From the NCBI GenBank assembly GCA_011009095.1, contig VTPC01000512.1, positions 17,636 through 81,635 of the forward strand: a stretch of DNA of 64,000 nt, given 5' to 3'. This DNA comes from Ignelater luminosus. Taxonomy: Eukaryota; Arthropoda; Insecta; Coleoptera; Elateridae. Positions 60,901 through 64,000 of the stretch are shown in pieces (positions within the stretch are counted from its first letter, which is position 1; every line of letters begins with the position of its first letter). Under the pieces are notes generated by a model. That model was not told where the DNA came from and did not search any database. It saw only the letters and a list, made by a program, of their open reading frames with translations. The translations under genes and the position numbers were made by a program.

Positions 60901-61596
60901 CAGGGTGTCCGAATATTACGCCGAAAACTCTTGAATGTAGGTTTGGCGAATTGAATAGAGACGATTTATCGAAAAAAAGGTAAGTAAAAAGTTTTTAGTT
61001 TTTTTTATACGCATGACGGAGCACCTCAGCATTTTACGATTCCTGTCAGACTTATAACTAATTTTATTATAAAGCAACATACTTGCTTCATTTGTTTTAA
61101 CAAGAATACGCCGTGTTTCTCCGCCACTTCGGATTTTTGTATCAGTAACGTAAACAACACGGAATTGAGTGTTTTAAAGAATCTCGATTTTCTCGAAAAT
61201 GGTTAAGTTTATGGAAAAATTGCAGGAGGGCAAATGTTTTATAAAAGAAGATTACGTTCGTGTTCGCATCAAATTTGTAAAATGTTGGCCGTACAAAAAG
61301 TTTTGAACTTTTCAAAAGTAGCATATTCATGAAAACATGTGATACGATTAGTAGATTTCGACAATATTTTAGCATAAGGACTACCCTAATGGCACCCAAT
61401 AGCATACCAAGTTTGAAGAAGATTCCTTATTTCATTTGGACACAGTAAAGAAATAACCATTTTTTTCATTAACTTTGAAGCGTTACAACTCGAAAACTAA
61501 AAACTTTTTACTTACCTTTTTTCGATAAATTGTCTCTATTTAATCCGCCAAACCTACAGTCTCTAAGAGTCTTCGGTGTAATATTCGGACACCCTG
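60901..61596. mobile_element. MITE with about 110-bp TIRs
   Basis: The left end is CAGGGTGTCCGAATATTACG after TA; the right end in reverse complement is CAGGGTGTCCGAATATTACA. The arms continue through AACCTACA or GTAGGTTTGGCG and AAAAAGGTAAGTAAAAAGTT. The 87-codon frame at 61142-61405 (minus) lies in the spacer and shows no domain. TA is clear at the left only. Confidence 0.87.
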
Positions 61597-64000
61597 TGTA
61601 TTATAATTACTTACTTCACTCGAATTTATCAAAAGTTTAATGTGGTTTAATAAATTATTATTAAAAACCGATGGAATTGTTTTCTACATTTATAACTTAA
61701 AAGCGTAGTTGAATCTTTACATTTTTATGTTTGTAGATTAGATCAGAAGCAAACTTGATTTTCTTAAAAGTAACTGAGTCAAATTTGTTGACAATTTAAG
61801 TAGACGGAAATTATTGCCAGTAGTTAAAGCCCTTCGTTGCTACGTGTTCTTCGTTGACTTAAGGCCCCCTGTGCTGGACACTTTACAGGCGGAACAAAAC
61901 TGTTAAACTTGTTCATGGTATTTCGGCATTTCCGCCTATACCTTGTGTAAAATCAAAATAATCCAAGAATGTTAAATTCACAATAACAAATTGAGTTGTT
62001 GACGATCTTAGTACTATTAATAAACGTGCTACCTTCATTGTTTTCTATTTTTCTTGTATAACTAAAGATAAAACTAGAAGGAAAACTATGATGTCACATC
62101 AAAAGGGGTAAAAATCGAACTATAATGTGCGATCAAATAAAAAAATGGATTAGCCGTGCACCTACAATAATCCCCGTAAGAGAATATTAAAGATATAAGA
62201 CATTAGCAGGTCGGCTATTATATTCACAGGATTCTACATTCACGTGTGACAGTTGTCAAAAGGTTATTATTGATTACTTAAATCAAAAGTTAACTGAATT
62301 TTAAAATTTTAAAATGACAGTTACAGTTTTATTGTATAAATTTCAGAATCAATTGAATCACTTTTATGGAAATATGATTGTTAGAATTTCTTTTCTTTTA
62401 ATTACATAAATGTTAACTTGCAGACTCGAGCTCTTACCTTATAATCACACTTACTATTTATATTCTTGTCAAGATACTTTCCTTTTTATGAAAGATAATG
62501 AAGCTTTCAATAGATTCTTCTATAGGCGTAATTTCTAAATGTTGAAAATTTTTATAAACAATAAAATTAAGGTTTTGTTTTAGTAACAATTTGACAATTT
62601 AAATTTCTAAACCATCGTAAATTTAATTTCATCAACAAAAAAAAATTAAGGATAGGAAGAAGCTTTGAATGTTATAGTATTTTTCTAGAACCTTAAATTT
62701 ATAGCAATTCATGCATTAGCTTGATCAGCTATCGTTCAAATGGATATGAAAACTACGGTGTTCTTACATTAGAGATACCTCCATATCATTTCATAAATAA
62801 TAATAGTATAGTTTATTGGAAAATATCGAAAATTATTTCAGATAAATAGAGAAGGAAAAGCCTAAAACATATCAAAGTTTTAGTATTTGAAGAAACAACC
62901 AACCAGAAACACAGCAAAGCATTTTACCTACAATCAAGCTTTTATCAACCAAGAACCAAATTCAAAACTTAATTTTCATGTGTTATTAGATGCTAATAGA
63001 CTCAATGCCAAAAACATGGAAGCTGTATTAAAGCAAAGGGGAGACCACCAAATATTAACTTAATGCAAAAATATCTAAGAACAAATAAGAATTAGGTTTT
63101 GAACACAAACTTTTTGTTATTTACGAGTAAGGACAGGAAAAGAGTAGAAGTTAGTTTTGTTGAATATTTCTCGTCTGTTTTGTCTTATAGGTACATTCTT
63201 GTTTTAAAAGTTATTAATTTAAAAATTAATTTAATTTAATTAATACTTTTTTGTCATTTATTACAATACAGCATTATTCTTCGAAATTTTTGCTGTAATA
63301 TTCTACCAGTACAAAACGTCCTTTCATTAGAAGGCGCGATTTTTATGTTCTCTACTGTACATATATGAACGCAGGGATGCTTTCAAATCATGTCAAAGCA
63401 AAGCAGTAATTAAGTAATTTATATATGAATTACTTGCTCGTTATTACTTTAATAACTCAAACTTACTCATATTGTAATATTACAAAATCTTAATTGTATG
63501 TTGAAATTGATCTTCTATAGCAGGATATTTCACAATTTGACTATTGTATTGCTCAGATGGTAAGTACCGATCATAATTATTTTAGTTAATCTTGTCAGCC
63601 TCTGTGTGCATACGGTTTGTAATTAAATATTGCATACTTTTTAGTACATTCTAAATGAAGAGAAGCACGAGATATTAGCGAATATATCATTGTTTATACT
63701 TTTATTTTAAAATAAAAATAAAGATGTGGCGCCTATTATCTTGCAAAATTAAAAAGGATTACAGTTAGGCAGACATTTAATGGGTTATTTTCGTAATAAA
63801 TTAAATACTACGAAATCTTTAAAAGCAAGTTTAAGTGACCGTGTAAATACTACCAGTAGCTTGCGTGAGTAGTTTACACTTTTTTTTACCACACCCGTTA
63901 TTTTGCAGAACGAAATAATTAGAAATAAAAAAATAAGGAATTTTATACTGTAGTTTTAGTTTTAATAAAAAACGTGATAGTAATTTTGAAATATGTTTTT
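61597..64000. other. AT-rich intergenic DNA
   Basis: No gene or clear repeat is recognised to the end of the window. Confidence 0.45.

Noticed and set aside
61142..61405. 87-codon minus-strand frame
   Set aside because: Lies in the spacer of a TIR element without a domain.

Overview
The window is AT-rich insect-type genomic DNA: short GT-AG introns of 50-133 bp beside one of 4.5 kb, mariner and Crypton transposons, and many long inverted-repeat elements with TA target sites. A beetle would fit the style of the repeats, but nothing here fixes the order. Two protein-coding genes can be reconstructed with confidence. One is a five-exon Rab-family small GTPase on the minus strand (5757-11117). 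The other is the three-exon nuclear gene for mitochondrial ribosomal protein bL32m (mRpL32), also minus (18367-19748), which has a possible divergent first exon about 120 bp from its start codon. A third, unidentified GC3-rich terminal exon may lie at 32118-32305.

Layout. 1-5.7 kb: intergenic with two inverted-repeat elements. 5.7-11.1 kb: Rab gene, whose 4.5-kb intron carries a hairpin MITE. 11.6-12.1 kb: imperfect ACCATT-type repeats. 12.36-12.76 kb: a 400-base assembly gap. 12.76-14.31 kb: a decayed alpha-tubulin gene that keeps one intron and is split by a solo LTR with a 4-bp target duplication. 14.85-16.74 kb: nested repeats, in which an inverted-repeat pair encloses a dispersed module, a MITE and a broken Tc1/mariner copy. 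18.4-20.0 kb: mRpL32. 22.4-25.05 kb: a TIR element holding an inner MITE and a degenerate Crypton tyrosine recombinase. 28.2-29.6 kb: a long-TIR element carrying a broken nuclease-like ORF. 33-45 kb: five more TIR or palindromic elements. 48.9-49.7 kb: a relic of a non-LTR reverse transcriptase. 50.1-50.9 kb: a four-module fold-back element. 51.9-53.2 kb: an intact mariner with perfect TIRs and an open 346-aa transposase. 57.7-58.6 kb: a second copy of the 22.4-kb element without the Crypton, which acts as an empty-site control. 60.9-61.6 kb: another TIR element. The rest is AT-rich non-coding DNA in which I see no gene.

The genes form no pathway together. What the window mostly shows is layered transposon history: old MITEs inside duplicated TIR elements, a later Crypton insertion, an LTR in a pseudogene, and a recent mariner. 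I found no tRNA, rRNA or CRISPR array.
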